Virus record (IMG/VR): IMGVR_UViG_3300002144_000287
Span: 1 to 46,924 of that record
Reading direction: 5' to 3' (one strand)
DNA: 46,924 nucleotides
Source of the DNA: a virus
Shown here: positions 14,169-23,415 of the stretch, piece after piece
Layout: the number at the start of each line of letters is the position of its first letter
Numbering within the stretch: position 1 is the first letter of the stretch
The notes under the pieces: model-generated
The model's input: the letters and a program-made list of their open reading frames with translations, nothing else
Databases searched by the model: none
What the model was told of the DNA's origin: nothing
Program-made: the position numbers and the translations under genes

Positions 14169-16170
14169 TTTTTAACAAGTACGCTTCAATTTGATCTTGT
14201 TCAGTTTCGTTAAGGTCATCTAGTTCATATTCTCCGCTTTTAAGTTTCCCAATTATGTGCTCTATATACTTAACATCGTATGCATAGTGGGAAGTATTTT
14301 CTTTCGACACTTCAATCCATTTATCGCCGTTCCATTTAAACAGGCGACTTGGCAAGTAATCTGTACGTAAGAATATTTCCCCTTTTTGTACATTAACCGT
14401 CGGAAACACGCTACCAAATCCGCTATTAGTGGTGTTGTTATCTGCTTCGGCATGGAACAGCGGAGTTGTTTGTAGTATTTTACCCGGTGGAGCCTTTGGT
14501 AAATTGTAGTTGCGTACTGCTGTAACAAGAGGATTTTCAACTACTTCAGGTTCAACTACTTCAGGTTCAACTACTTCAGGTTCAACTACTTTAATTGTAT
14601 CTTCGTCTGGGTACGCAAACCCTTTAATCTTAAACTCATGTGGTGCAGGGTCTACTTTAGTTTGCAGATCCTTTTCGCTGGCGGAATCTGCGGCGCCTTC
14701 ACTAAAAGATGGTTTAGTATCATCCTCTTTGGTATTATCACTGGCATCGGGTGCTGTGTTAACAGGAGTTACTATTACCCCGGCGGCAGCCGATACTATA
14801 GGTCCAGTAGGCGTCCAATTATCGGGCATAGTGAACCCTTGTGACAAGTAAGGATGTGTATCCAGGGTATGCGGTTGATACATCCATCCTGGCTGAGTCG
14901 GATCGTCTTTTGTTTCTGGGGGTTCTTTGGTAAACACTTCGAGATCGTCATTACCTTTCTGTTCATCTTCCTGACCTAGTATTTCTTCGTTGCGTTTGTC
15001 CTCTGCATTTTTACGTGCCCAGGATAGTTGCTGTGCGCCTGCTAGAATTAAGATAATTGCAAGCGGATCAAATACACAAACTAACAAAATAATAACCCAA
15101 CGAACTGCATTTTCTAGTGTATTACTGTCGGTGTTGTTGTCACCGTAGATCAGTGCCGCAATATATTTAATTGGGCCAACTTCTGCTTCTAGTTTACGGT
15201 ACTCACCTTCAAGTGTGTATTTTTCCTGTGTTAACTTTTCAATCTCGGTGTTTGCATTTTTAATACGTGCATTCTGCTCATCTACTTGAGCATCGATATT
15301 AGTAGCAGTACTTGCTTTGCCAACTTGTGTACGCAAACGATTGATCAATTTGTTTGACTCTGCTACTTCGCGTTCAGCACTTAGACGCAGACGTTTGATC
15401 TCTGCGCCAGCGGCGCGGGCTTGCGGATTGTTTGTTGCTTGTTCTATTTTTGTTAGTAATGCTTTGCGCTCTTCTTGTTTGGCAGTTTGCCAATCGCCAA
15501 TTTTTTCAGCAGTCTTTTTACCAAATACACCGTCTGCACTGGCACCAATCATTTGCTGTGCTTTTTTAGTGTCACCGCTGTCGATATAACCTTGTAGTGT
15601 TTTTAAACCAGCGTCAATTCTATCAAGTTCATCTTGGTATAGTTTTGCCTGCGAACCAATAATTTTATTCTGCTCATCAATAGCAGGTTGTATACGAGCA
15701 TACGCATTGTCAATGCGTTGTTGTTCTTTGTCAATTTGAGCCTGGACATTTGCATCATTACCAGTTCCGCTGGTTTCTAGTTTTTTAATTTGCTCCTCGG
15801 CACGGGCAACTACACTAGTGTATCGCTCAATTTCAGCAGTAAGGCGGGACACTTGGGCAACACTTTCCTGGCTTGCTACTGTTTGACCTGTGTGGGCCTT
15901 AGATAAGAAACCAAAAATGCCCATGCTAGTAATAATCATTAAGACTATAGTTGCACTAGTTAGATAGGTCTTCATCCAAAATGCGGCACGGTTCCAGTTG
16001 TTGTGCAACCACACCGCGGTAACAACCTTACCGATTTCTAAACTGGTACCCATGACTACCACTGGTATAAAGGCTGCAGCAAAAATTGCAGTCAGACCAA
16101 TGATACTGTAATATGCGGCAATTACGCTAATTGCAATAGCAGTTGCCAGTGTTAAATAACCGAAAAGCAT
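14158..16170 (-). CDS. large membrane/coiled-coil protein with peptidoglycan-binding-like motif
   Basis: A 670-residue protein of unknown function. It has membrane segments at about 4-28, 32-55 and 72-92, a long coiled coil at about 95-335, and another membrane segment near 355-380. A Pro/Asp/Thr-rich cytoplasmic or extended tail follows, with four VEPEV repeats, and ends in a small domain (GEIFLRTDYLPSRLFKWNGD). Inside the coil, residues 204-228 read AQQMIGASADGVFG-KKT-AEKIGDWQ, like a peptidoglycan-binding repeat. The ATG at 16170 was chosen for its AGGATAAG site; a start 48 bases upstream would overlap the preceding gene. It could bridge membrane and cell wall in infected cells. Confidence 0.75.
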   Translation of the reverse strand: MLFGYLTLATAIAISVIAAYYSIIGLTAIFAAAFIPVVVMGTSLEIGKVVTAVWLHNNWNRAAFWMKTYLTSATIVLMIITSMGIFGFLSKAHTGQTVASQESVAQVSRLTAEIERYTSVVARAEEQIKKLETSGTGNDANVQAQIDKEQQRIDNAYARIQPAIDEQNKIIGSQAKLYQDELDRIDAGLKTLQGYIDSGDTKKAQQMIGASADGVFGKKTAEKIGDWQTAKQEERKALLTKIEQATNNPQARAAGAEIKRLRLSAEREVAESNKLINRLRTQVGKASTATNIDAQVDEQNARIKNANTEIEKLTQEKYTLEGEYRKLEAEVGPIKYIAALIYGDNNTDSNTLENAVRWVIILLVCVFDPLAIILILAGAQQLSWARKNAEDKRNEEILGQEDEQKGNDDLEVFTKEPPETKDDPTQPGWMYQPHTLDTHPYLSQGFTMPDNWTPTGPIVSAAAGVIVTPVNTAPDASDNTKEDDTKPSFSEGAADSASEKDLQTKVDPAPHEFKIKGFAYPDEDTIKVVEPEVVEPEVVEPEVVENPLVTAVRNYNLPKAPPGKILQTTPLFHAEADNNTTNSGFGSVFPTVNVQKGEIFLRTDYLPSRLFKWNGDKWIEVSKENTSHYAYDVKYIEHIIGKLKSGEYELDDLNETEQDQIEAYLLKNVQ
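14536..14590. repeat. 15-base tandem repeat within the membrane/coiled-coil gene
   Basis: The unit TTCAACTACTTCAGG occurs three times in a row and once more in part. Read on the minus strand it encodes VEPEV repeats in the Pro-rich tail of the large membrane protein. Exact DNA repeats suggest recent expansion by slippage. Confidence 0.85.
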
Positions 16171-16186
16171 GATTCTTATCCTGTCG

Positions 16187-16408
16187 TTAATGGAGCATAG
16201 TTGGTTCGGTGAAACCATTGATGCCGAAGATATTAAAAACCTCTAATACCGATTCAGGAACTTCGTTGTTTTCGTCGGTTCCCGGAATGAACACACACTT
16301 TAGTTTACCCTCGCTAGTGACTACAAATATGTAATCACTCGGATCTGCTTCAGTTGCTAAGAAATCATCTATGGTCATAGCTTCTTCGCTATCGTCGTGT
16401 GTACTCAA
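16187..16408 (-). CDS. hypothetical acidic protein, 73 aa, TTG start
   Basis: A 73-residue acidic protein (many D and E) of unknown function, with a beta-rich centre DYIFVVTSEGKLKCVFIPG. The start is TTG at 16408, supported by CAGGAG 8 bases upstream and a late-type promoter at 16431-16438. It precedes the large membrane protein gene by 16 bases. Confidence 0.6.
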   Translation of the reverse strand: MSTHDDSEEAMTIDDFLATEADPSDYIFVVTSEGKLKCVFIPGTDENNEVPESVLEVFNIFGINGFTEPTMLH

Positions 16409-16430
16409 ATTCTTGCTCCTGTTTGTTTAA

Positions 16431-16438
16431 TATTTATC
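16431..16438 (-). promoter_or_regulatory. late promoter-like GATAAATA
   Basis: The minus strand reads GATAAATA, one base from the T4 late octamer. It lies 22 bases before the TTG start at 16408 and could drive the run down to the gene at 12268. It is back to back with the rightward promoter at 16465. Confidence 0.5.
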
Positions 16439-16464
16439 GGTTTTTTGCTCTTGTTTTCTATTAT

Positions 16465-16472
16465 ACTAAATA
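16465..16472 (+). promoter_or_regulatory. late promoter-like ACTAAATA placed for a leaderless start
   Basis: ACTAAATA followed by GTAGC and the ATG at 16478. The layout matches the composite start element at 6899-6914. A transcription start 5-7 bases after the motif would coincide with the ATG. Confidence 0.45.
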
Positions 16473-16477
16473 GTAGC

Positions 16478-17146
16478 ATGTTAGTCAATGAAATAACTTT
16501 ATCTCAACCATTTAATATTGCCAAACTTGCAAACTTGTTAGTAGGTACGCAATCCAAACGAAAAATTGCTACTATTGTAAGAGATACTGTTGCATCTATG
16601 TTAGATGACGATATCGAAATTAGCATAGACACTAGCCCTAATGTTGAGCCTAGCGAGATGGTTATTAATGCATACTACGATCCAGAAGCCGACGAAGACG
16701 CCGATCCGGCTATTGAAATTGTGTTAGTTTTTAATCCAACTGACAAAGTTATTAATTGGTCTAAAAGTGGTGCGACAACGTTTGTTAACGAACTAAGTGA
16801 TGCATTAAAGCACGAACTACTGCATGCTACTCAATATCGTAACCGAAACTTCGTCGCTGGCAATAAAGGATATGACCGTCGTAATGACGAATACGAGTAT
16901 ATGAGTCGTCCAGACGAAATTGAAGCCTATGCAATGAACATTGCAGATGAATTAGTTAGAAAAGTTGATGTCGACGGTGCATTAGAGTTATTACGCATGG
17001 CCAAAAAAACAGCCCAGTTCAAAGATGAAATGGGCAAGTACTTAAGTCCTAACTTAATGGCTTACTTTACAATGTTTAATTGGGACGCTACTCACCCTAT
17101 ACTTAAACGTCTGTTAAAAAAGATCTATCAATATATTTCCCGATAA
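16478..17146 (+). CDS. zincin-like protein with HELLH motif
   Basis: A 222-residue protein with KHELLHATQYRN, an HExxH zinc-metallopeptidase motif at about residues 112-123, followed by RPDEIEAYAM, whose Glu could be the third ligand. No other family feature is recognised. There is no signal peptide if translation starts at 16478; an upstream in-frame start at 16397 would add a hydrophobic segment, but lies across the promoter. Its 3' end overlaps the convergent gene by 19 bases. A role in virion maturation or host protein cleavage is possible. Confidence 0.75.
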   Translation: MLVNEITLSQPFNIAKLANLLVGTQSKRKIATIVRDTVASMLDDDIEISIDTSPNVEPSEMVINAYYDPEADEDADPAIEIVLVFNPTDKVINWSKSGATTFVNELSDALKHELLHATQYRNRNFVAGNKGYDRRNDEYEYMSRPDEIEAYAMNIADELVRKVDVDGALELLRMAKKTAQFKDEMGKYLSPNLMAYFTMFNWDATHPILKRLLKKIYQYISR

Positions 17147-19008
17147 GGATTTGTATTCGTCCCAGCAACTACTCCTAGGCTCTTAACACGATTGATTGCA
17201 TCTCTTCTGCTATCAATTATATGTTGCTTAATGTCATCGTTTGCATTAGTTCGATTTATAATAGCTTCGTACTTTGCATGTATTGATTTTAGATCCACTA
17301 TCGCTTGATCTAACTCTGCTGATGCACGTTCTTTTCTGAGTCCGTCGACATCAGCAACGCCAATTGGGCGGATACCTTGGCGTGTTTGTGCATAGTGGAC
17401 TCTACCTTCTTGTATAGCTGACTTTAATGCTTCGCCGGAACGAGTAGAACTTACTAGTCCTAAGAAAAATTCACGAAAACCCAACCCCGAGTGGTCAACT
17501 CCGTAAGTGTGTAGATTATTGATAGTAGCAGAAAGAGAAATATCACTGTCGTCTTCTAATCCACTGGTTGCAAAATTAATGAATGTTCCACTGGTATGCA
17601 ACGAATATAACTCTACGGTTGTCTGATATTGTGCTAATAGTTTTGTATATGCTTTGTCTGCTTGTTCAACCCAGTACATAATATTAGGATCAGCAACCAT
17701 CATTGTAAAAACAGCGAGAATTTCCCAATCCACTGGGCTTTGGACGTATTGCGATATCCTAAACCATACTTGGTTCGGACTGCTTATGCATGCAGATCTT
17801 AAATTTTCTAAAGTGTGGACCAGTTGTTTAAATTCGCCTTGGCCAGTTAACCACCAAAAGAAATCTGTTAGTGTTGGGTTATTATGCAAGCCGGTACCTG
17901 TGCCGAACTTAGTTAAATATAAGTCAATGTCTGATTGCGGCAATGGTGTTGGTTGATCGGACAGCAATGTTAGGTCTGGGATTTCTACCGTATCTAGCAT
18001 GTTTGCTACGTCTGCTAACGTTTCGTAACGACCGCCAATTTTGTCCAGAGCTCCTGCTAGTCCAACAAGGGTACTTGCAGGTAATTCATTGATAACATCA
18101 GCAGTAAATAAATTTTTAGGATCTAGTAAATCTGCGAGCGTTTTTACGCTTGTTGGGTTAGGTAACTTAACTCCAGTGCGCTCAATAATTTCAGAGACAG
18201 CTTTGCCAGTAATTTTTGCTAATAACTCTTTAAGGTACATATCACGTACCAACGACAAGTCTGATACTTCTAACTCTAACACTAGCTGATTAAGATCGCC
18301 TAATCTACTAAGTCCGAGGGAATACATGTTCTCAATTAGCGTCTGAGCTTTGCCCATATTTGCTAAATCTGCAGGATCAAATAACGTACCAAGATTGCGC
18401 AATGCTTTACTTAACAACGCAAGTCGTCGTCCAGCTATATCATTAAGTGTTTCGCCGGGACGCAGTTGCTGTCTTATTAGTTTAATATTATCAATCTGAT
18501 CGTCGTTGCCAGTTAGCAAAACACGCAAGATTCCGTTGTTAGCTAGGTCTTCGTGAGTCTTAGCATCTAACGATATGTCGTCCCACGACATATCTTTAAA
18601 GTAGTGTATACCGGCATAACTTGCTTCTGCGGTATGAACCAATGGTGCAAACTGTTGCAACATATAATTTACACGGCGACTAAAGTTAGGTATTGAAGAA
18701 GGACTAAAATTAAGCTGTGCTGAACGCACATTACCTAGCATACTAAACACCGACAAGTCACTGCTTAAACCAGTGTCGGTTCCATGTAATAGTACCGGGT
18801 GATTTTTGATTAAGTTTGTAATCGAAGCTTGGTAGTTACTTGCTATACTAGGCCACAACTGAGAAAACTTGTGTAATGCATGAAAGATGTTCGTGTCAGA
18901 TGCATCAGCGACACTAGTAATGTCAGATCTATATCCAGGATTGATGTCTAATGCCTGATTGTTTAACAATCCAGATCCAGCAATTAAAACCGTAGGTGTA
19001 ATACTCAT
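17128..19008 (-). CDS. large phage protein, probably virion-associated
   Basis: A 626-residue protein with no recognised domain. It is mainly helical, Leu/Asn/Asp-rich, without a signal peptide or membrane segments. It stands at the end of the run PAAR-to-here direction on the minus strand, directly after the tail-tip PAAR gene, and has its own late-type promoter with a composite start element. That context suggests a tail or baseplate component. The C-terminal part (ELDQAIVDLKSIHAKYEAIINR) is probably coiled coil. Confidence 0.65.
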   Translation of the reverse strand: MSITPTVLIAGSGLLNNQALDINPGYRSDITSVADASDTNIFHALHKFSQLWPSIASNYQASITNLIKNHPVLLHGTDTGLSSDLSVFSMLGNVRSAQLNFSPSSIPNFSRRVNYMLQQFAPLVHTAEASYAGIHYFKDMSWDDISLDAKTHEDLANNGILRVLLTGNDDQIDNIKLIRQQLRPGETLNDIAGRRLALLSKALRNLGTLFDPADLANMGKAQTLIENMYSLGLSRLGDLNQLVLELEVSDLSLVRDMYLKELLAKITGKAVSEIIERTGVKLPNPTSVKTLADLLDPKNLFTADVINELPASTLVGLAGALDKIGGRYETLADVANMLDTVEIPDLTLLSDQPTPLPQSDIDLYLTKFGTGTGLHNNPTLTDFFWWLTGQGEFKQLVHTLENLRSACISSPNQVWFRISQYVQSPVDWEILAVFTMMVADPNIMYWVEQADKAYTKLLAQYQTTVELYSLHTSGTFINFATSGLEDDSDISLSATINNLHTYGVDHSGLGFREFFLGLVSSTRSGEALKSAIQEGRVHYAQTRQGIRPIGVADVDGLRKERASAELDQAIVDLKSIHAKYEAIINRTNANDDIKQHIIDSRRDAINRVKSLGVVAGTNTNPYREIY

Positions 19009-19013
19009 ACTAC

Positions 19014-19021
19014 TATTTATT
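19014..19021 (-). promoter_or_regulatory. late promoter-like AATAAATA placed for a leaderless start
   Basis: The minus strand reads AATAAATA-GTAGT-ATG, with the ATG at 19008. The 5-base spacer and its RTAGY sequence match the elements at 6899 and 16465. No ribosome site is seen. Confidence 0.5.
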
Positions 19022-19042
19022 CACCTAGAATATAAAGGGTTA

Positions 19043-19333
19043 TTAAGATCCAACAAATACTGTTGGACTACCAGATGCACTACCGGGACCGCAATGTGCC
19101 CCGCCTACTACTGGACAAAGCGAGTCCGCGCCTGCGCTATCACCTACTTCGACTACCATCTTGCCATTAATAAAAACTTGATTAGTACTAGCAACTAATG
19201 CGCCGCCACCATGGCTGTTTGGATCGCCATCAACACTTGCTAGCTGTCCGTCCACAAACACCGTCCCTTGTCCGCTTACCACTGTGGTTGCACCACAGGT
19301 ACGAGAGTCGCCATGTCTGTGAACTGCTGTCAT
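19043..19333 (-). CDS. PAAR-motif tail-tip protein
   Basis: A 96-residue PAAR-type protein. It begins MTAVHRHGDSRTCG and has glycine-rich short strands (GQGTVFVDGQLASVDGD, NQVFINGKMVVEVGD) and His/Cys residues (HGGG, LCPVVGGAHCG) that could bind the tip metal. PAAR proteins cap the spike of contractile tails, as T4 gp5.4 does. The start overlaps the preceding gene as ATGA. Confidence 0.88.
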   Translation of the reverse strand: MTAVHRHGDSRTCGATTVVSGQGTVFVDGQLASVDGDPNSHGGGALVASTNQVFINGKMVVEVGDSAGADSLCPVVGGAHCGPGSASGSPTVFVGS

Positions 19334-19629
19334 GCTTTTGCTAAAGTGATGCCAGTGGTTTGCTGAACATAGTGATCTGCAATTTCTTTACCGGTTGCAA
19401 ATACCATCATAATATGGCGTGAATCTAAATTTACTTGAGCAGTTTCAGTACCAGTTAATAACAACGGTACTAAAGCCAAACCCTGTTGTGTAACCATTGC
19501 GGCATAGGGTCTGTCTACTAGGTAAGTATCACCTTCGTACGATTTAACCGTGGCAACAATTTCGTCACCATTTACAAGTTTGAAAGAGCAAATATCACCA
19601 TTATTGATATTAGTTTTTGTTAATAACAT
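19330..19629 (-). CDS. small phage protein with LSm-like beta pattern
   Basis: A 99-residue protein. The stretch FKLVNGDEIVATVKSYEGD followed by TYLVDRPYAAM resembles the Sm1 strand pattern of LSm/Hfq-like folds, and the end is helical. No basic RNA-binding signature is evident. It lies between glutaredoxin and PAAR genes. The fold comparison is tentative. Confidence 0.6.
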   Translation of the reverse strand: MLLTKTNINNGDICSFKLVNGDEIVATVKSYEGDTYLVDRPYAAMVTQQGLALVPLLLTGTETAQVNLDSRHIMMVFATGKEIADHYVQQTTGITLAKA

Positions 19630-19635
19630 GTTTGA

Positions 19636-19884
19636 TTAGTTTCCTAGCTTTTCCATTAGGCCGTTACGACCAAGTTGAATTAATCCATGAAAGCCGCCAT
19701 GCACAAATAGTGTACCATCTTTGTAAATTTGCGGCACTGTACGATGTCCTTCGGATTTAATAAAAGACATCGCCTCTGCATCCTGAGTAACGTCGATTGC
19801 GGTAAACTCAACTGCTTGCTGTTGCAAGTATGCTTTTGCTTGATCGCAGAATGAACATTGTGGTTTTGAATATATTGTTAGCAT
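19636..19884 (-). CDS. glutaredoxin
   Basis: An 82-residue glutaredoxin with the active site CSFC (Cys10, Cys13), the cis-Pro motif TVPQIY and the GGFHGL glutathione-site region. It should reduce the phage ribonucleotide reductase, whose genes lie directly upstream. AAAGGAAA precedes the ATG. Confidence 0.93.
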   Translation of the reverse strand: MLTIYSKPQCSFCDQAKAYLQQQAVEFTAIDVTQDAEAMSFIKSEGHRTVPQIYKDGTLFVHGGFHGLIQLGRNGLMEKLGN

Positions 19885-19914
19885 AATAATGTTTCCTTTA
19901 CATGCATTACTTAG

Positions 19915-21063
19915 TTATAAACTAAACCCTTTAAAAGTATCTTCTTTAACATCTTGTTTGGTGCCGCCAATCACATACGAACTAATTTCAGTTTCTTGCG
20001 GGGCAACTTGTACTTCAGCGCCAGCAATCCACTTCTGTGTCCATGGCAATGGATTTGATCCGGGTTTAAGACCGCACTCAAGACCAACTGCCGTCATGCG
20101 CTTGCACAACAACCAATCGACGTACTGATTCAGTAACTGAGTATTAAGCCCAATCATTGATCCATCTTTAAACAAATACTCTGCCCATTCTTTCTCTTGG
20201 CGTGCCGCTTCGATGTAAATTGCCGAGCATTCTTCGCGTAGCTCTTCTCTAATTTTAGCGTAGTCTTTATCGTCCTGTGGCAATAACTTTAACAAAGTTT
20301 GTGTAGCACCAAGATGGATATTTTCGTCTCGGCAAATCAATTTGATAATCTTGGCGTTACCTTCCATTTTCTTAAGTTCAGCAAATGCCCAACTACATGC
20401 AAACGACACATAAAAGCGTAGACCTTCAAGAGCGTTAATACTTGTAATTGCAAGCCACAATTTCTTCTTTAACTCGTAAAGATTTACATTAACTTCCTTA
20501 ACTGTTTCCTTACCGCGAACAACACTTTTAATTTGATGAGTGCCTTCACCTAGCATTTTATAATAGCCAGACTGCTCGATTAGATCATCGTAATACTTAC
20601 TAATATCGGTCGAGCACGCTACGATCTCTTTACTGTCCATCATTGAGTCGAACACTTCGCTTGGGTTAGGATAGATGTTACGTATAATATGGGTATAACT
20701 ACGACTGTGAATAGTTTCATTAAACGCCCACGTCTCAATGAACGTTTCTAGTTCCGGTATTGTAGCAATAGGCAATAATGCCAAGTTTGGGCTACGACCT
20801 TGCACCGAGTCTAATAGGATTTGGCGTTTTAGGTTACTTGTAAAAATATGCTTTTCGTGGTCAGTTAACTCCTTAAAGTCGCTTGAGTCACGCAAAATAT
20901 CAACTTCTTCGGGTCTCCAAAAGAAGCCAAGTTGTTTATCGGTTAGCTTTTCAAATTGATGATATTTTAGGTGATCGTAACGCTGTATACCATTGCCTCC
21001 AGACTTGTCTAGGAAAGCAAGGGACTTAGTGTGATCGACTTTTTTAGTGTTAAAAACTGACAT
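19915..21063 (-). CDS. nrdB: ribonucleotide reductase class Ia, beta subunit
   Basis: A 382-residue R2 subunit, close to E. coli NrdB. It provides the tyrosyl radical for reduction of ribonucleotides. Iron ligands visible are Asp85, Glu116 and His119, and the radical tyrosine is Tyr123 (SRSYTH). FFWRPEEVD, LLPIATIPELETF and SMIGLNTQLL also match. The start at 21063 follows AAAGAGAAA and lies 14 bases after nrdA; an in-frame ATG at 21090 would overlap nrdA. No intron or intein is present. Confidence 0.95.
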   Translation of the reverse strand: MSVFNTKKVDHTKSLAFLDKSGGNGIQRYDHLKYHQFEKLTDKQLGFFWRPEEVDILRDSSDFKELTDHEKHIFTSNLKRQILLDSVQGRSPNLALLPIATIPELETFIETWAFNETIHSRSYTHIIRNIYPNPSEVFDSMMDSKEIVACSTDISKYYDDLIEQSGYYKMLGEGTHQIKSVVRGKETVKEVNVNLYELKKKLWLAITSINALEGLRFYVSFACSWAFAELKKMEGNAKIIKLICRDENIHLGATQTLLKLLPQDDKDYAKIREELREECSAIYIEAARQEKEWAEYLFKDGSMIGLNTQLLNQYVDWLLCKRMTAVGLECGLKPGSNPLPWTQKWIAGAEVQVAPQETEISSYVIGGTKQDVKEDTFKGFSL

Positions 21064-21077
21064 TATATTTCTCTTTG

Positions 21078-23396
21078 TTAAATTACGCAACTATCGCAGT
21101 CGTCTTGGCCCGGTAGCTCTTGCAGTTGTTCAGACTCTGACATGCCGGAGGCTGTCATCATAGCATTGACGTCAATTTCGCCTTGGCTATCGTATGTGTT
21201 AAAGTAGTACAACTGTTTTGTGCCATACTTAAAGCACATCAACAAATGCTGTAGCATTACACTCATTGGAATCTTTTCATCTTCGAAGTATTGCGGGTTA
21301 TATGATGTATTAACACTCATGCCCTGGTCGATATACTTTTGAAGAACTGCGCATAGCTTTAGATATCCTTCTGGGCTCTTTTGATCCCATAGTAGCTCGT
21401 ACTTGTTTTTTAACTTCCAGTATCCCGGCACTACTTGTCGCAAGGCACCATGCTTACTTTGTTTTACACTAACCAATGCACGTGGGGGTTCGATTCCGTT
21501 TGTAGCATTCGAAATCTGTGCCGATGTCTCTGCAGGCATAATAGCCATTAGAGTAGCGTTTCTTTGACCATGCTGTTTAATTTGCTCACGAAGTTCTGCC
21601 CATGGCATACGCTCTGTATGCGGAACTAGTTCGTCAACATCTCGCTTGTACGTGTCAATTGGCAAGCGTCCGTCAGCACTCTTTAGATCTTTCCAACGTA
21701 AGCAAGGTCCTTGCTCAACCGCAAGATCAGCACTGGCTTTTAGTAAATAGTAACTCCACGCTTCCGTAAACTCGTCTACTATTGCTAGCGATTCTGGACT
21801 CGAATATGTTAGGCCGCGGCGAGCCAAAAAGTATGCAAAGTTAATAATGCCAACGCCTAGCGGACGGAATTCCTCTGTTGCCAACTGCGCGGCGCGAATT
21901 GGGTAATTTTGGTAACTTAGTAATGCGTCAAGACCACGGACTGCTAGTGTACACATTTTTTCAAAATCCGCTGGGTCTTTAACATTACCCCAGTTAATTG
22001 CGGACAGAGTACACAATGCAATACGTCCTATTTCGTCATTGATATCATCAAGCGGAACAGTCGGTAAGTCAATCTCGCCACACAAGTTGCTCATTTTAAT
22101 AGGAGCAATTTCTTCTTTAAAAGGGCTGTGTGTATTAGCGTGGTCTACGTTCTGCAAGTAGATACGCCCAGTGTTCTTACGCTCTTCCATGAATGCGCCA
22201 AAGAGATCGCTGGCACGAATAGTTTTCTTACGCAATTTTGTACTGCGTTCAGCAATTTCGTACAGCTCTTTAAAGCGGTCTTGGTTACTATAGAACGCCT
22301 CGTACATTTCTGGAACGTCATGGGGCGAAAACAGAGTAATATTGCCGCCTTGAATTAGTCTTTCGTACATTAATTTGTTGAACTGGACCCCGTAATCCAT
22401 CTGGCGTACTCTGTTATCCTCAGTACCTTTGTTATTCTTTAATACTAAGAGGTCTTCAACTTCTAGGTGCCAAACTGGGTAGTACAATGTGGCTGCACCG
22501 TTGCGCACGCCGCCCTGACTACAACTGCGTGTTGCTGCCTGGAACATCTTAAAGAACGGAACTACACCAGTATGGTAAGCGTCACCATTACGAATTGGTG
22601 AGCCCAACGCACGAATGCGACCTGCGCCGATTCCGATGCCTGCTTTCTGACTAACATATTTTACAATTGAACTAGTAGTAGCATTGATACTGTCAAGGCT
22701 ATCACCTGCTTCGATTAACACACATGAGCTAAACTGTTTTTGTGGTGTGCGTACTCCTGCCATAACTGGCGTCGGCAGACTAATATCGAAGTTGCTAATG
22801 CTATTATAATAATCAATAACCCACTTTAGTCGTGTTTCTTTAGGATAACTCATAAACAGGGTTGCGGCAATCAACATGTATGCAACTTGCGGAGTTTCGA
22901 AGATTTCACCAGTTACTCGGTTCTGTGCCAAGTACTTGCCGCGCCATTGTTCCATAGCAACATAGGTGAAGTCTTCATCTTTACGATGACTCAACACCGT
23001 GTTTAAGCGATCAAATTCTTCTTTAGTGTAATTGTCAAGCAAGTCTTGTGTGTAGTAACCAATTTCTACGTTACGTTTTACAATGTCGTATAACGGCCAT
23101 GGTGTGAACCCGCCATAAACCTGCTTGTTAATGTGATACGACAATAGTCGTCCGGCTACCCATTGGTAGTTTGGTGTTTCATCAGTGATTAAATCGGCAG
23201 CGCTCTTAATAAGAGTTTCTTGGATTTCACTGGTGCTAATCCCATTGTAAAAGCTAATGTGACTTTTAATTTCTACTTCACTCGGGCTAACTCCGTTAAT
23301 CCCCTGGGTAGCCCAAAATACTACTTTGTGTAGTTTATCGATATCTAGAGGTTCTTTCCCTCCGTCCCTCTTAGTAACTTGAATGCCACTGGTCAT
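21078..23396 (-). CDS. nrdA: ribonucleotide reductase class Ia, alpha subunit
   Basis: A 772-residue catalytic subunit. An ATP-cone is at about residues 5-90, followed by the alpha/beta barrel. Matches to E. coli NrdA include SSCVLIEAGDSLDSINA, RIRALGSPIRNG, SNLCGEI with the radical cysteine, LCTLSAINWG and TNGIEPPRALVS. The C-terminus carries the redox pair Cys767 and Cys770 (DDCDSCVI), reduced by glutaredoxin or thioredoxin. AAGGAG precedes the ATG. It forms an operon with nrdB and glutaredoxin. Confidence 0.95.
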   Translation of the reverse strand: MTSGIQVTKRDGGKEPLDIDKLHKVVFWATQGINGVSPSEVEIKSHISFYNGISTSEIQETLIKSAADLITDETPNYQWVAGRLLSYHINKQVYGGFTPWPLYDIVKRNVEIGYYTQDLLDNYTKEEFDRLNTVLSHRKDEDFTYVAMEQWRGKYLAQNRVTGEIFETPQVAYMLIAATLFMSYPKETRLKWVIDYYNSISNFDISLPTPVMAGVRTPQKQFSSCVLIEAGDSLDSINATTSSIVKYVSQKAGIGIGAGRIRALGSPIRNGDAYHTGVVPFFKMFQAATRSCSQGGVRNGAATLYYPVWHLEVEDLLVLKNNKGTEDNRVRQMDYGVQFNKLMYERLIQGGNITLFSPHDVPEMYEAFYSNQDRFKELYEIAERSTKLRKKTIRASDLFGAFMEERKNTGRIYLQNVDHANTHSPFKEEIAPIKMSNLCGEIDLPTVPLDDINDEIGRIALCTLSAINWGNVKDPADFEKMCTLAVRGLDALLSYQNYPIRAAQLATEEFRPLGVGIINFAYFLARRGLTYSSPESLAIVDEFTEAWSYYLLKASADLAVEQGPCLRWKDLKSADGRLPIDTYKRDVDELVPHTERMPWAELREQIKQHGQRNATLMAIMPAETSAQISNATNGIEPPRALVSVKQSKHGALRQVVPGYWKLKNKYELLWDQKSPEGYLKLCAVLQKYIDQGMSVNTSYNPQYFEDEKIPMSVMLQHLLMCFKYGTKQLYYFNTYDSQGEIDVNAMMTASGMSESEQLQELPGQDDCDSCVI

Positions 23397-23415
23397 TGAT
23401 GCTCCTTGATTGTGT

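Noticed and set aside
14536-14590. Short regular repeats as a CRISPR array
   Set aside because: Units of 15 bases without spacers, in frame and encoding VEPEV repeats.
21487-21497. GGTTCGATTCC as a tRNA T-arm
   Set aside because: It lies inside nrdA, in frame with conserved protein sequence, and no acceptor, D or anticodon arms can be drawn around it.
19915-23396. Intron, intein or homing endonuclease in nrdA/nrdB
   Set aside because: Both proteins are colinear with E. coli NrdA and NrdB without interruption.
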